Notes: generated from the sequence alone by a model not told the origin. A stretch of DNA of 61,442 nucleotides from Dactylosporangium siamense (GCF_016862795.1 NZ_BONQ01000078.1:1-61442); one strand, 5' to 3'. Numbered from the stretch's first letter, positions 43,942 through 53,824 are shown. A program made the numbers and translations.

Positions 43942-44100
43942 ATGCAGAAATGGGAGTACCTGACCGCACCGCTGCTGGTCCACAACACGAAGCTGATCCT
44001 GGACAACTTCGGCGACGACGGCTGGGAGCTGGTGGCGATCGTGCCCGGCCTCAACCCGGAGAACCTCGTCGCCTACTTCAAGCGGCCGAAGGCGGGCTGA
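43942..44100 (+). CDS. DUF4177-like small protein
   Basis: A 52-residue protein: MQKWEYLTAPLLV, then NFGDDGWELVAIVPG and a short YFKRPK end. The KWEY...GWELV pattern is DUF4177. The function is unknown. TAGTCT (43930-43935) is 6 nt before the ATG, so it heads a leaderless transcript, with RidA beginning 1 nt after its stop. I recall a comparable mini-gene in the mycobacterial version of this locus. Confidence 0.82.
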   Translation: MQKWEYLTAPLLVHNTKLILDNFGDDGWELVAIVPGLNPENLVAYFKRPKAG

Positions 44101-44101
44101 C

Positions 44102-44563
44102 ATGGGTAGTGAGGTGTTCGCCCGGCTGGAGGAGCTCGGGCTGACGATCCCTCCGGTCGTGCCGCCGGTGGCCGCCTACGTGCCGGCCCTGCGGACCGGT
44201 AACCACGTGTATGTCTCCGGCCAGCTGCCGATGATCGACGGCAAGCTGCCCGCCGCGGGCCTGGTCGGCGCGGACGTCACCGCGGAGCAGGCCAAGGACC
44301 TCGCCCGGCAGGCCGGGCTCAACGCCCTCGGCGCCGTGCACGCCCTGGTCGGCCTGGACAAGGTCGTGCAGGTGGTCAAGATCGTCGGATTCGTCGCGTC
44401 GGCGCCGGGCTTCACCGGCCAGCCGGGCGTCGTCAACGGTGCCAGCGAGCTCTTCGGTGAGGTCTTCGGCGAGGCCGGCAAGCACGCCCGCAGCGCCGTC
44501 GGCGTCTCCGTCCTGCCGCTGAACACCCCGGTCGAGGTCGAGGCGATCTTCGAGGTCGCCTGA
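44102..44563 (+). CDS. RidA family protein
   Basis: A 153-residue RidA/YjgF-type protein of the longer bacterial subgroup. Marks are VYVSGQLPMIDGKLPAAGLVGADVTAEQAKDLARQ and, near the end, HARSAVGVSVLPLNTPVEVEAIFEV, where the conserved Arg of the deaminase site lies in the ARSAVGV segment. RidA proteins hydrolyse reactive enamine/imine intermediates; this subgroup may differ. It lies 1 nt after the DUF4177 gene, so it is translationally coupled. Confidence 0.9.
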   Translation: MGSEVFARLEELGLTIPPVVPPVAAYVPALRTGNHVYVSGQLPMIDGKLPAAGLVGADVTAEQAKDLARQAGLNALGAVHALVGLDKVVQVVKIVGFVASAPGFTGQPGVVNGASELFGEVFGEAGKHARSAVGVSVLPLNTPVEVEAIFEVA

Positions 44564-44667
44564 GACGGTGCGATTGCCCGACCGGTGCGGATGAAGCGGG
44601 TTCCGGCGCACCCCCCTGGCCGGTCGGGTGACGTGTCGAGCGAAGCGGCCCGCCGTACGATCTCTTC

Positions 44668-45453
44668 GTGGTAAGCCACGTCACCGCCCCGACCGCCGAG
44701 GTCCTCACGTCGTTGCCCGACTGGGTGACGTTGGTCCGCGCGCCCAACCCGGGCCCGATGACGCTCGACGGCACCAACACCTGGCTCCTGCGGGCGCCGG
44801 GTGGCGGCTGTGTCGTCGTCGACCCGGGCCCGCTGGACGAAGGCCACCTGCGGGCGGTCGCCGGGCACGCACCGATCGCGGCGATCATCCTCACGCACGG
44901 CCACGAGGACCACACCGAAGGTGTGCCCCGGCTCGCCGAGCTCACGGGCGCGCCGGTGCACCTGCCACCCGTACACACGACGCTCGACGTGGACGGGGTG
45001 CTGATCGAACCGGTCATCACGCCCGGTCACACCGCCGACTCCGTGTGTTTCGCCGCCCGGCACGGCGACCAGCGGCTGATCCTGACCGGCGACACCATCC
45101 TCGGTCGCGGCACCACGATCGTCGCCTGGCCCGACGGCGACCTCGGCGACTACCTGCACAGCCTGGACCGGCTCGCCGGCTTCGAGGGCGTGCCCGCCCT
45201 GCCCGGTCACGGCCCGGCGCTCACGGACACCGCCGTGGCCGCCCGCTTCTACCACCAGCACCGCCTGGCGCGCCTGCGGCAGGTCCGGGAGGCCCTGGCC
45301 GCGGGCGCCGAAGCGCCCGCCGAGGTGGTCGCCCGGGTCTACGCCGACGTCGACCGGAGCCTGTGGGCCGCCGCCGAGTGGTCGGTGCGCGCGCAACTTG
45401 CCTACCTGAGGCGGGAATCACAACCACCCCACCCAGGGTTGGACGCAACGTGA
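44668..45453 (+). CDS. MBL-fold metallo-hydrolase
   Basis: A 261-residue metallo-beta-lactamase-fold hydrolase. The metal motif is THGHEDHTEG (HxHxDH), later His in TPGHTADS, Asp in LTGDTILG and His in LPGHGPAL complete the site; a LACTB2-like C-terminal winged helix follows. LACTB2-type relatives are RNA endonucleases, others thioesterases. GTG 44668 has TACGAT 6 nt upstream (leaderless). Its TGA overlaps the GTG of the cyclase gene, so the cyclase is coupled to it. Its place after RidA matches the arrangement I recall in mycobacteria. Confidence 0.86.
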   Translation: MVSHVTAPTAEVLTSLPDWVTLVRAPNPGPMTLDGTNTWLLRAPGGGCVVVDPGPLDEGHLRAVAGHAPIAAIILTHGHEDHTEGVPRLAELTGAPVHLPPVHTTLDVDGVLIEPVITPGHTADSVCFAARHGDQRLILTGDTILGRGTTIVAWPDGDLGDYLHSLDRLAGFEGVPALPGHGPALTDTAVAARFYHQHRLARLRQVREALAAGAEAPAEVVARVYADVDRSLWAAAEWSVRAQLAYLRRESQPPHPGLDAT

Positions 45454-48400
45454 CGTGTTCGGTGTGTGGGACCGTGGCCGTTCCCGGTGCGCGGTTCTGC
45501 CACCATTGCGGCTCGGCGCTGCCGGCTGCCGCCACCCTCCCGGCCGCCGAGCGGCGGATCGTGACGGTGCTCTTCGGCGACCTGTCCGACTTCACCGCCT
45601 GGTCGGAGGACCTCGACCCCGAGCGGGTCGGTGCCGTCACCGACCGGGTGCTCGCCGCGCTCGCCGGCGCGGTCAAGACCTTCGGCGGTCACGTCGACAA
45701 GCTCACCGGCGACGGCATCATGGCCGTCTTCGGCGCCCCGGTCGCGCACGAGGACGACGCCGAGCGGGCCGTCCGCGCGGCGCTGTCCATGCAGCGGGCG
45801 GTGCGCCGGGTGCTCGACGACGAGCGCGGCGGCGGCGCCCCCCTCGGGCTGCGCATCGGGCTCAACACCGGCACGGTCGTCGCGGGCGTCCAGGCCGGCA
45901 TCGAATACACGGTCATCGGCGACACCGTGAACACCGCCGCCCGCCTCGCCGACGCCGCCGCGATCGGCGCCGTCTACGCGGGTGACCGCACCTCCGCCAC
46001 GACCCGGCGACTCGCCTCCTGGCGCGCGCTGCGGCCGCTGCGGCTCAAGGGCAAGCGGGAGCCGGTCGAGGCGTTCGAGCTGCTCGGCCTCCTGGACGCC
46101 CCCGGCACCCGCTCCGGCCTCGGCGACGAGGCCCCGTTCGTCGGCCGCGAGGCGGAGCTGGCCCGGGTCTCCGGCCGGCTCGCCGAGATCGCCGACCGGC
46201 AGGAGACCCGGGTCCTGGTCTTCACCGGCGAGGCCGGGCTGGGCAAGTCCCGGCTGGCCGGCGAGATCGAGCGCTTCGCCGCCGGTTACCTCGGCAGCGC
46301 CGGCTACACGCCCAGCGCCGGGTTCGCCTCCGGCGGTGGGGCCCGGGTGCTCTCGGTGCACTGCGCCGCGTTCGGCGAACGCCGCCGGCTGGCCCCCCTC
46401 GCCGACCTGGTCCGGGCCGCGATCGGCCTGCCACCGGACGCCACCAACCTCACCCGTGAGGCGGTCGAGGAGCGGCTGCGCCGCCTGGCCCAGCGGCTGG
46501 CCCGCGCCGCCCGGGGTCGGCCCGAGCCGCCCCGTTTCGCCACCGACCTGCTGCTGAGCCTGATCGGCTACTCCGGCTCGTTCGCCGAGGCGTCCTGGGT
46601 CGCGCCCGGTGCCAAGGCCGACGAGCTCGACCTGCACGCCGTGCCCAACGCGGTCGCGGAGCTGCTGTCCGGCATGGCCGCCGAGACGCCCCTGGTCGTC
46701 ATCGTCGACGACCTGCACGACGCCACCGCCGAGACCGTCGACGCGCTCGGCGCCGCCATCGAGCGGATCACCGGCCCGGTCCTCATCGTGCTGCTCGGCC
46801 GGCCCGAGCTGGTCCGCTCCGCGGGTGTCCTCACCCGCGTCCCCGACGCCGAGCTGGTGCCGATCCCGCCGCTGCGCGGCGCCGACGCGGCCCGGCTGCT
46901 CACCGCGTATCTCGGCGGCGGGCGGCTCGCCGCGCCCGACGAGGACCGGCTCCTGGCCACCGCCCAGGGCAACCCGTTCTATCTCGCCGAGCTGGTCACG
47001 CTGCTGCAGGAGCGCGGCGCGCTGAGCACCGTGCCCGGCAGCGACCCGACCGGCTGGCGGCTCACCCCGGGGTCCCTCGGCGGGCGGCTGCTGTCCCGCG
47101 ACCTCGCCGCCGTCCTCGCCGCCCGCATCGACGCGCTGCCCGCCGACACCAGGGCCGTGCTGCGCGACGCGGCCGTCATCGGCGACACCGTGCCCGGCCG
47201 GGCCCTGGAGGCGCTGCGGTTCAACCCGCCCGGGCAGCCAGCCCGGCCCGCCGTCGTCGCCGCGGTCGAGCTCGAGCGCGCCGTCGAGGAGCTGCTCCAG
47301 CGGCGCATGCTGCGGCGCGCCAGGGGCGGGTTCGCGTTCGCCACGCCGCTGCTGCGCGAGGCCGCCTATGCCGGCATCGGCAAGGCCGACCTCGCCGAAC
47401 GGCACGCGGCGCTGTCCCGCTGGGCGGCCGCGGCGATGGCCGCCCACCAGAGCGCCGGCAACGTGGCCGGCACCGTCACCGGCCTCAACATGACCGCCGG
47501 TGCCGCCGACGCGTTCATCGCCGAGCACGCCGAACGGGCCTCGCGGCTCGCCGACGTCGTCGGGCTGCGCCCCGACTCCCTGGCCCGCTCCGCCGCGCCG
47601 CTCGGCGTGCAGGCGCTCGGCCGGGCCGCCCGCGAGGCCCTCGCGACCGGCGAGCCCGCCCAGGCCGCGCAGGCCGCCGAACGGGCCGCGGTGCTCGGCG
47701 GCGGTGTCGTGCCGCCCGGCGACCGGCTCGTCCACGCGCGGGCGCTGCTACAGCTCGGCCGGGTGCCGGAGGCCCTCGCCAACGCCGAGAAGGTGACGGC
47801 CAACACCCCCGACGACCCGGCGGTGCGGGTCGGCGCGCTCCTCGTCGCCGGCCGCGCCTATCGCGCCACCGGTGACCAGCGCCGCAGCTACCAGACGCTG
47901 AACGACGCCCTCGACGCCGCGACCGAGGCCCGCCTCACCTACGAGCGCGGCGACGCCATGCGCCGGCTCGGCATGGCCGACTTCCTCGAAGGGCGCCTCG
48001 CCGAGGCCGGCGGGCGCTTCGCCGAGTCCTTCCAGATCGCGGTCAGCGCCGGCGACCGGCGCGCGCAGGCGTGGTCGTTGCAGCACCTGGCCTGGGTCAC
48101 CACGACCCGCGGCGACTTCGCCGGCGCCGACGCGGCCCTCGGCCGGGCCGCCCGCCGCTTCGCCGAGCTCGGCGACCCCGTCGGCCGGGCCTGGCTGCGC
48201 GGCACCACCGCCTTCGTGCGCCTGCTCGCCGGGCGGCTCGGCGAGGCCCGGCGCCTCGCCAAGGCGTTCCTGCCGTTCGGCGAGCGGGTCGGCGACGCGT
48301 GGGCGGTCGGCACGCTGCGCGCGGTCGAGGCCTTCGCGGCCGCGGAGAGCGGCGACCTGGCCGACGCGGACCGGGAGGCGCGCCGGGCCTACCGGGACTT

Positions 48401-49016
48401 CGCCGCCGCCGGTGACGACTGGGGCCGCGGGCTGGCGCTGGTGGTCCGCGGGGTGGTCGCGCGGGAGCTGGCCGAGCCCGCACACGCCTACGACCTGCTC
48501 ACCGACGCCACCGAGTACGGCGAGAAGACCGGCCACCCGCTGCTGATCGGCATGTCCCGGACCATGCGCGGGTTCGTCAGCCTGGACCGCGGTGACGCCG
48601 TGGCGGCCGAGGACGACGCCCGTGCGGTGCTCCAGGTCGTGGAGACCCACGACGTCCTGGAGGCGGCGAAGGTCGCGCCGCGGGTCCTGTTCGGCCTGGC
48701 CCGCCAGGCGCAAGGGGACCTGGCGGCGGCCCTGGAGGTGCTCGGCTGCGTGGCCGCGGAGCGGCCCGGCCCGTCGGTGATGTTCTCCCGCCGGCACGCG
48801 GTCGCCTCCTACGCCGGCGCGCTGCTCGCCGCCGGGCGGCAGGTCGAGGCGCTCGACTGGGCCCGGCAGGCGCAGACCCTCGCCGGGGAGGACGTCCGCA
48901 GCCGGATCTACGCGGCGCGGATCCTCGCCGAGGCCCTCGAGGCCAACGGCCAGTGCGACGAGGCCGCGGTCGTCACCGCGGCACTGACGACGGCGGGCGT
49001 TGTGGCCGATGCGTGA
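45450..49016 (+). CDS. zinc-ribbon class III adenylate cyclase-AAA ATPase-TPR protein
   Basis: An 1188-residue signalling protein. A zinc ribbon (Cys3, Cys6, Cys17, Cys20) leads into a class III cyclase domain (about 35-215). Metal Asp44 is in LFGDLSDFT and Asp88 in KLTGDGIM; the transition-state segment VIGDTVNTAARL supplies Asn161 and Arg165. An AAA/STAND ATPase follows, with Walker A GEAGLGKS at 260-267 and Walker B in LVVIVDDLHDAT. The C-terminal half (about 700-1180) is TPR-like. It should make cAMP under control of nucleotide state and a TPR-bound partner. GTG 45450 overlaps the MBL stop. Crp is encoded 10.6 kb away. Confidence 0.9.
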   Translation: MTCSVCGTVAVPGARFCHHCGSALPAAATLPAAERRIVTVLFGDLSDFTAWSEDLDPERVGAVTDRVLAALAGAVKTFGGHVDKLTGDGIMAVFGAPVAHEDDAERAVRAALSMQRAVRRVLDDERGGGAPLGLRIGLNTGTVVAGVQAGIEYTVIGDTVNTAARLADAAAIGAVYAGDRTSATTRRLASWRALRPLRLKGKREPVEAFELLGLLDAPGTRSGLGDEAPFVGREAELARVSGRLAEIADRQETRVLVFTGEAGLGKSRLAGEIERFAAGYLGSAGYTPSAGFASGGGARVLSVHCAAFGERRRLAPLADLVRAAIGLPPDATNLTREAVEERLRRLAQRLARAARGRPEPPRFATDLLLSLIGYSGSFAEASWVAPGAKADELDLHAVPNAVAELLSGMAAETPLVVIVDDLHDATAETVDALGAAIERITGPVLIVLLGRPELVRSAGVLTRVPDAELVPIPPLRGADAARLLTAYLGGGRLAAPDEDRLLATAQGNPFYLAELVTLLQERGALSTVPGSDPTGWRLTPGSLGGRLLSRDLAAVLAARIDALPADTRAVLRDAAVIGDTVPGRALEALRFNPPGQPARPAVVAAVELERAVEELLQRRMLRRARGGFAFATPLLREAAYAGIGKADLAERHAALSRWAAAAMAAHQSAGNVAGTVTGLNMTAGAADAFIAEHAERASRLADVVGLRPDSLARSAAPLGVQALGRAAREALATGEPAQAAQAAERAAVLGGGVVPPGDRLVHARALLQLGRVPEALANAEKVTANTPDDPAVRVGALLVAGRAYRATGDQRRSYQTLNDALDAATEARLTYERGDAMRRLGMADFLEGRLAEAGGRFAESFQIAVSAGDRRAQAWSLQHLAWVTTTRGDFAGADAALGRAARRFAELGDPVGRAWLRGTTAFVRLLAGRLGEARRLAKAFLPFGERVGDAWAVGTLRAVEAFAAAESGDLADADREARRAYRDFAAAGDDWGRGLALVVRGVVARELAEPAHAYDLLTDATEYGEKTGHPLLIGMSRTMRGFVSLDRGDAVAAEDDARAVLQVVETHDVLEAAKVAPRVLFGLARQAQGDLAAALEVLGCVAAERPGPSVMFSRRHAVASYAGALLAAGRQVEALDWARQAQTLAGEDVRSRIYAARILAEALEANGQCDEAAVVTAALTTAGVVADA

Positions 49017-49052
49017 CGGCGAATATCCGGTCGCTGTCGTACCGTTCTAGCC

Positions 49053-50657
49053 GTGACCGCAGCCGCCCCCTTGCCGACGGTGCCCGGGATGACCGGGTTG
49101 TCCGTCTTTGCGCGCGGTGGGTACGCGACCGTCTACCGGGCGACCCAGGAATCGGTCGGCCGTGAGGTCGCGGTCAAGGTGGAGAACCGCACCCTGGAGA
49201 CCGACCGGGACCGCCGCCGGTTCCTGCGCGAGGCCCGCGCCGCCGGACGGATGTCCAGCCACCCGCACGTGGTCGACCTGTTCGACGCCGGCGTGACCGA
49301 GCTCGGCCACCCGTACCTGATCATGGAACTCTGCGACGGGTCCTACGCGGAGCGCATGAAGGACACGCCGCTCACCGCGGCCGAGGCCCGCGACGTCGGC
49401 TTCAAGATCGCCGACGCGCTCGCCGACGCCCACGCGCTCGGGGTGCTGCACCGCGACGTCAAACCGGCCAACATCCTGTTCAGCCGGTTCGGTGAGCCGG
49501 CCCTCGCCGACTTCGGCCTGGCCATCCTCGCCGAATGGCGGGACGAGTCCATGACGCTCGACACGCTCACCCCGGCCTACGCGCCGCCCGAGACGTTCCG
49601 GCAGTCACCGCCGGCGGCCGCCGCGGACGTGTACGCGTTGTGCGCCACGCTGTATGCGCTCATGCGGGGCCGCCCGCCGCGCTGGCGGGACGACCAGGCG
49701 CCGAGCCTGCTGTCGCTGGTCGACATGTTCAACGAGCAGGTCCCCGACCTGCCCGGCTGCCCCGAGAACCTGATGGCGGTCCTGCGGGCCGGCATGGCCA
49801 ACGAGGAGGCCGACCGGCCGAGCGCGATCGAGCTGCGCGACCTGCTGATCGGCCTGCGGCTGGAGCCGGTGCCCCAGGTGGTCGTGCCGCCGCTCGGCTC
49901 GCCGCCGGTCGAACCGGTGTACACCTCGAAAGCGCCGCCGCCTCCGCCCCCGCCGGACCGTATTCTCGGCTCGCCGTTCATGGCCGGCGAGGAGCAGGAC
50001 GCCGAACAGACCGTCCAGCACGCGGTGGAGGCGCCGTGGCTGGGTGGTGGCCCGCCGCCGGTCGGTCCGCCCGCGGACGGCGTGATCCTCGACACGCCGC
50101 AGCGCCCGCCGGGCGCCCGCAAGTTCCTGCTCATCGTCGCCGCCGTGGCACTGCTCGTCGTCGCGCTCGTGGGCGCCGGCATCGCGTACAACCTCAACGC
50201 CGGAGCCGGCCCCGATCCGACCAGGAGCCCGTCGGCCCCGCCGACCTCCGCGCAGAGCCAGGCCGCCGGTGCGGTCGCGTGCCCGCCGGCCGTGACGAAG
50301 CTGGCCCGCTGCTCGCCGACGGTGGAGTGCTTCGACGCGGACAAGCGGGCGGTCCCGTGCGCCGGTGCGCACACCTGGGAGGAGTTCGCCTACGGCGACC
50401 TGGCCAAGGGCAGCCAGGTGAAGACCGCCAGGGACAGCCCGGTCGACGAGGTGTGCAGTCTCAAGACGCTGCTGTTGGTGGACCTGCGGGCGGCGAACCT
50501 GAAGGTCGACGTCCTCCTGCCGACACCGGCCGATCAACAGGCCGGTCCCACGGTCTTCCGCTGCCTGGCCGGCAACCCGCCGAGCACGTTCACCGGCCAG
50601 CAGCTGCGCGTCAGTAGGACTTCTCCTGCCCCATCAGGTGCTGGGCGACGAAGTTGA
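49053..50657 (+). CDS. membrane Ser/Thr protein kinase
   Basis: A 534-residue Hanks-type kinase. The glycine loop is FARGGYATVYRA, the ATP lysine is Lys42, the catalytic loop HRDVKPANI has Asp135, and DFG is at 153-155. The activation segment is short (TLDTLTPAYAPPE). A Pro-rich juxtamembrane stretch (about 275-350) leads to one transmembrane helix near 355-378. A cysteine-containing exterior domain of about 130 residues (septum formation/DUF4190-like, ACPPAVTKLARC) ends the protein. GTG 49053 has TACCGT 7 nt upstream (leaderless). The last 47 bp overlap the convergent acyl-CoA dehydrogenase gene. The ligand and substrates are unknown. Confidence 0.88.
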   Translation: MTAAAPLPTVPGMTGLSVFARGGYATVYRATQESVGREVAVKVENRTLETDRDRRRFLREARAAGRMSSHPHVVDLFDAGVTELGHPYLIMELCDGSYAERMKDTPLTAAEARDVGFKIADALADAHALGVLHRDVKPANILFSRFGEPALADFGLAILAEWRDESMTLDTLTPAYAPPETFRQSPPAAAADVYALCATLYALMRGRPPRWRDDQAPSLLSLVDMFNEQVPDLPGCPENLMAVLRAGMANEEADRPSAIELRDLLIGLRLEPVPQVVVPPLGSPPVEPVYTSKAPPPPPPPDRILGSPFMAGEEQDAEQTVQHAVEAPWLGGGPPPVGPPADGVILDTPQRPPGARKFLLIVAAVALLVVALVGAGIAYNLNAGAGPDPTRSPSAPPTSAQSQAAGAVACPPAVTKLARCSPTVECFDADKRAVPCAGAHTWEEFAYGDLAKGSQVKTARDSPVDEVCSLKTLLLVDLRAANLKVDVLLPTPADQQAGPTVFRCLAGNPPSTFTGQQLRVSRTSPAPSGAGRRS

Positions 50658-51771
50658 GGATCATCTCGCGCGAGACCGGCGCGATGCGGCCGGCCCGGGT
50701 GGCGCCGAGCAGCGTCGCCACGCCGTACTCGGTGGTCATGCCGTTGCCGCCGTGCGCCTGGATGGCGGTGTCCACGGCGAGCGCCGACGCCTCCGCCGAC
50801 GCGTACTTCGCCATGTTCGCGTTGACGCCGGCCTCCAGGTCCCGGCCGGCGTCGTAGAGCGCCGCCGCCTTCGCCACCATCAGCCGGGCCAGCTCCACCT
50901 GGATGTGCGCGTGCGCCATGGGGTGCGCGACGCCCTGGTGGCTGCCGATCGGCCGGCCCCACACGGAGCGGGTCGCGGTGTAGGTCGAGGCCCGTTCCAG
51001 GGCATACCGGGCGGTCCCGCACGCCATCGCGGCGACCGTGATCCGCTCCGGGTTCAGGCCGGAGAACAGCGCCGGCAGGCCCGCCTCCGGATCCTCGCCG
51101 ATCAGGTCGGCGGCCGGGACGCGCACCTCGTCGAAGAACAGCAGGAACTGGTTCTCCGGCGACACGATCTCCATGTCCAGTTTGGACAGTGTCAGCCCGG
51201 GCGCGTCGGTGGGGACCATGAACAGCGCCGGCTTCAGCTTGCCGGTGCGCTCGTCGGCCATCCGGGCCACCACGACGACCTGCGAGCACTCGTCGACGCC
51301 GGAGATGTACACCTTGCGCCCGGTGATGACGTAGTCGTCGCCGTCCCGGCGGGCCACTGTGGACAGTTTGTGGAAGTTGGAGCCGGCGTCGGGCTCGGTG
51401 ATGGCGAAGCAGACCTTCCGCGTGCCGTCGGCGAAGCCGGGCAGCCAGCGGGCCCGCTGCGCCGCCGTGCCGTGCCGGCTGACGATCGTCGCCGCGATCG
51501 CGGGCGACACGACGAGCAGCAGCAGCGGCGCGCCGGCCGCGGCCAGCTCCTCGCAGACGATCGCGAGCTCGGTGATGCCGCCACCGCCGCCGCCGAACTC
51601 CTCGGGCACGCTGACGCCGAGGTAGCCGAGCCTGGCCGCCTCGTCCCACAGCTCGTCGGAGTGCTCGCCGGCCTTGGCCTTGCGCACGAAGTACTCGTGC
51701 CCGTAGCGCTTGCCGAGCTTCGCCACCGCGTCGCGGAGGTCCTGTTGTTCCGATGTGTAGTCGAAGTCCAT
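50611..51771 (-). CDS. acyl-CoA dehydrogenase (operon gene 8)
   Basis: A 386-residue acyl-CoA dehydrogenase. The flavin/substrate segment is CFAITEPDAGSN, the middle beta domain follows, and the C-terminal helices contain AHGGNGMTTEYGVATLLGATRAG. The usual YEGT-type catalytic stretch is replaced by RIAPVSREMI, so the base must lie elsewhere or the substrate class differs. It is the last gene of the TetR-headed operon, 23 bp after the biotin carboxylase gene. The 3' end overlaps the convergent kinase gene by 47 bp with no terminator. Confidence 0.87.
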   Translation of the reverse strand: MDFDYTSEQQDLRDAVAKLGKRYGHEYFVRKAKAGEHSDELWDEAARLGYLGVSVPEEFGGGGGGITELAIVCEELAAAGAPLLLLVVSPAIAATIVSRHGTAAQRARWLPGFADGTRKVCFAITEPDAGSNFHKLSTVARRDGDDYVITGRKVYISGVDECSQVVVVARMADERTGKLKPALFMVPTDAPGLTLSKLDMEIVSPENQFLLFFDEVRVPAADLIGEDPEAGLPALFSGLNPERITVAAMACGTARYALERASTYTATRSVWGRPIGSHQGVAHPMAHAHIQVELARLMVAKAAALYDAGRDLEAGVNANMAKYASAEASALAVDTAIQAHGGNGMTTEYGVATLLGATRAGRIAPVSREMILNFVAQHLMGQEKSY

Positions 51772-51794
51772 GAGGGGTGGGCTCCAATCTGAGG

Positions 51795-53816
51795 CTACGC
51801 GGGGGTCAGCACCGCCAGCAGGGCTCCCGACTCGACCTGCGAGCCGGCCGTGACCCGCAGGTCGCTGATGACCCCGTCGGTGGGTGCGTGGACGGGGTGT
51901 TCGAGCTTCATGGCCTCCACGGTCAGCAGCAGCTCGCCGGCGGCGACCCGCTGACCGGGCACGACGAGGACCCGCCCGACCGCGCCGGGCAGCGGCGCGA
52001 TCAGGGAACCCTCCGGCTGCTCGGCGACCGGCAGCGGGTAGCGGGGCAGCTCGGTCAGGGTCACCGAGCCCTCGGAGCTGTCCACGAAGGACACCGGGCC
52101 GACCTCGTGCACGGCGAACTGCAGCCGGACCCCGGCGACGTCGAGCACGACCTGGTCGCCGGTCGCGGACAGGATCTGCGCCGGCGGGTGGTCGGGCGAG
52201 CCGGCCGGGTCGAGCGCGGCGCCCGGCAGGCCGATGTCCTCGGGGTCGATGCGGCGCACCGCCCAGGCCGCCAGGTCGTTGGAGCGGTCCAGCCGGTAGC
52301 CGACCTCGATCGTGCCGGTCGGGCCCTCGTACACCACCGTCTGCAGCGCGCTGGGCACGTTGCGCCAGCCGGAGGGCAGCCCCGGCAGGGTCGCCGACTT
52401 GGCCCGGCGGGCGGCGCCGGACAGCGCGGCGGCCAGGCACGACAGGCGCACCGCGTCCACGGAGGACAGCAGCGGCGCGAACACCTCGGGGTGCCGGTCC
52501 AGGAAGCCGGTGTCGGTCCCGCCGGACAGGAACGCCGAGTGCCGCAGCACCCGCACCAGGAGATCCCGGTTGGTGGTGACGCCGTGGAAGCGGGCGCGGG
52601 CGAGCGCGTTGGACAGCATCCGGGCCGCCTCGGCGCGGGTCGGCGCCCAGGCGATGAGCTTCGCGAGCATCGGGTCGTAGTGCACGCCGACCACGGAGCC
52701 GTCCGCGACCCCGGAGTCCAGGCGCAGGCCCGGCCCGGGCAGCGGGCCGAACGCGTGCGTGACGCCCGGCACGTCGAAACGGTGCAGCGTGCCCGTCGAG
52801 GGCATCCAGGCGTAGGCGGGGTCCTCGGCGTACAGGCGGACCTCGATCGCGTGCCCGCGCAGCGGCGGCGGGCCGTTGAACGGCAGCGGGCCGCCCTCCG
52901 CGACGACCAGCTGGAGCCGCACCAGGTCGACGCCGATCACGCACTCCGTCACCGGGTGCTCGACCTGCAGCCGGGTGTTCATCTCCAGGAAGAAGAACTC
53001 GCCGGACGGCGCGAGGAGGAACTCGACCGTGCCGGCGCCCACATAGGACACCGCGCGGGCCGCCGCGATCGCCGCCTGGCAGAGCCGGTCCCGCAGCGAA
53101 GGGTCGACCGCCGGCGACGGCGTCTCCTCGACGATCTTCTGGTGCCGCCGCTGGATCGAGCACTCCCGCTCACCGAGCGTCACGACGTTGCCGTGCGAGT
53201 CGGCCATGATCTGGACCTCGATGTGGCGGGCCCGCTCGACGTACCGCTCGCAGAACACCGTCCCGTCACCGAACGCGGAGGCGGCCTCGCGCCGCGCCGC
53301 CGCGACCGCCTCGGCGAGGGACTCCCGGTCCCGCACGATGCGCATGCCCCGGCCGCCACCGCCGGCGGAGGCCTTCACCAGCACCGGGAACGTGTCGACC
53401 TGCTCGGGCTCCACCGCGGTCGGCAGCATCGGCACGCCGACGTCCGCGAGCAGCGCCTTCGCCTCCAGCTTCGAGCCCATCATCGCGATCGCCTTCGGCG
53501 ACGGCCCGACCCAGGTGAGCCCGGCGTCGATGACCGCCCGCGCGAAGTCGGCGTTCTCCGACAGGAACCCGTAACCGGGGTGCACGGCGTCGGCGCCGCA
53601 CTTGCGGGCGGCCGCGATGAGCAGGTCGCCGCGCAGGTAGGTGGCGGTCGGCGCGTTGCCCGGCAGGTGCACCGCGTAGTCGGCCTCGGCGACGTGCGGC
53701 GCGTCGGCGTCGGAGTCGGAGTAGACGGCGACCGTCTCGACGCCCATCGCCCGGCAGGTGGCGAACACCCGCCTGGCGATCTCGCCCCGGTTGGCGACCA
53801 GGAGCCTTCTGATCAC
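51795..53816 (-). CDS. acyl-CoA carboxylase alpha subunit (biotin carboxylase-BCCP)
   Basis: A 673-residue biotin carboxylase fused to a biotin carrier domain. It opens IRRLLVANRGEIARRVFATC and has the ATP-grasp glycine loop ASAGGGGRGMR and EMNTRLQVEHPVTE. The biotin-accepting lysine is Lys637 in EAMKLEHP (usual EAMKM). It carboxylates biotin with ATP and bicarbonate for the carboxyltransferase encoded just upstream. GTG 53816 has AGGAGA 4 nt upstream, overlapping the end of that gene. The organisation matches 3-methylcrotonyl- or geranyl-CoA carboxylase alpha subunits. Confidence 0.92.
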   Translation of the reverse strand: MIRRLLVANRGEIARRVFATCRAMGVETVAVYSDSDADAPHVAEADYAVHLPGNAPTATYLRGDLLIAAARKCGADAVHPGYGFLSENADFARAVIDAGLTWVGPSPKAIAMMGSKLEAKALLADVGVPMLPTAVEPEQVDTFPVLVKASAGGGGRGMRIVRDRESLAEAVAAARREAASAFGDGTVFCERYVERARHIEVQIMADSHGNVVTLGERECSIQRRHQKIVEETPSPAVDPSLRDRLCQAAIAAARAVSYVGAGTVEFLLAPSGEFFFLEMNTRLQVEHPVTECVIGVDLVRLQLVVAEGGPLPFNGPPPLRGHAIEVRLYAEDPAYAWMPSTGTLHRFDVPGVTHAFGPLPGPGLRLDSGVADGSVVGVHYDPMLAKLIAWAPTRAEAARMLSNALARARFHGVTTNRDLLVRVLRHSAFLSGGTDTGFLDRHPEVFAPLLSSVDAVRLSCLAAALSGAARRAKSATLPGLPSGWRNVPSALQTVVYEGPTGTIEVGYRLDRSNDLAAWAVRRIDPEDIGLPGAALDPAGSPDHPPAQILSATGDQVVLDVAGVRLQFAVHEVGPVSFVDSSEGSVTLTELPRYPLPVAEQPEGSLIAPLPGAVGRVLVVPGQRVAAGELLLTVEAMKLEHPVHAPTDGVISDLRVTAGSQVESGALLAVLTPA

Positions 53817-53824
53817 GATGTCTC

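Noticed and set aside
44668..45453. Beta-lactamase resistance gene
   Set aside because: The MBL fold is shared by many hydrolases; the LACTB2-like C-terminus, lack of a signal peptide and conserved housekeeping neighbours argue against antibiotic resistance.
45402..47735. 777-codon frame antisense to the cyclase gene
   Set aside because: It is a shadow of third-position GC bias; the plus strand carries intact cyclase and ATPase motifs over the same interval.
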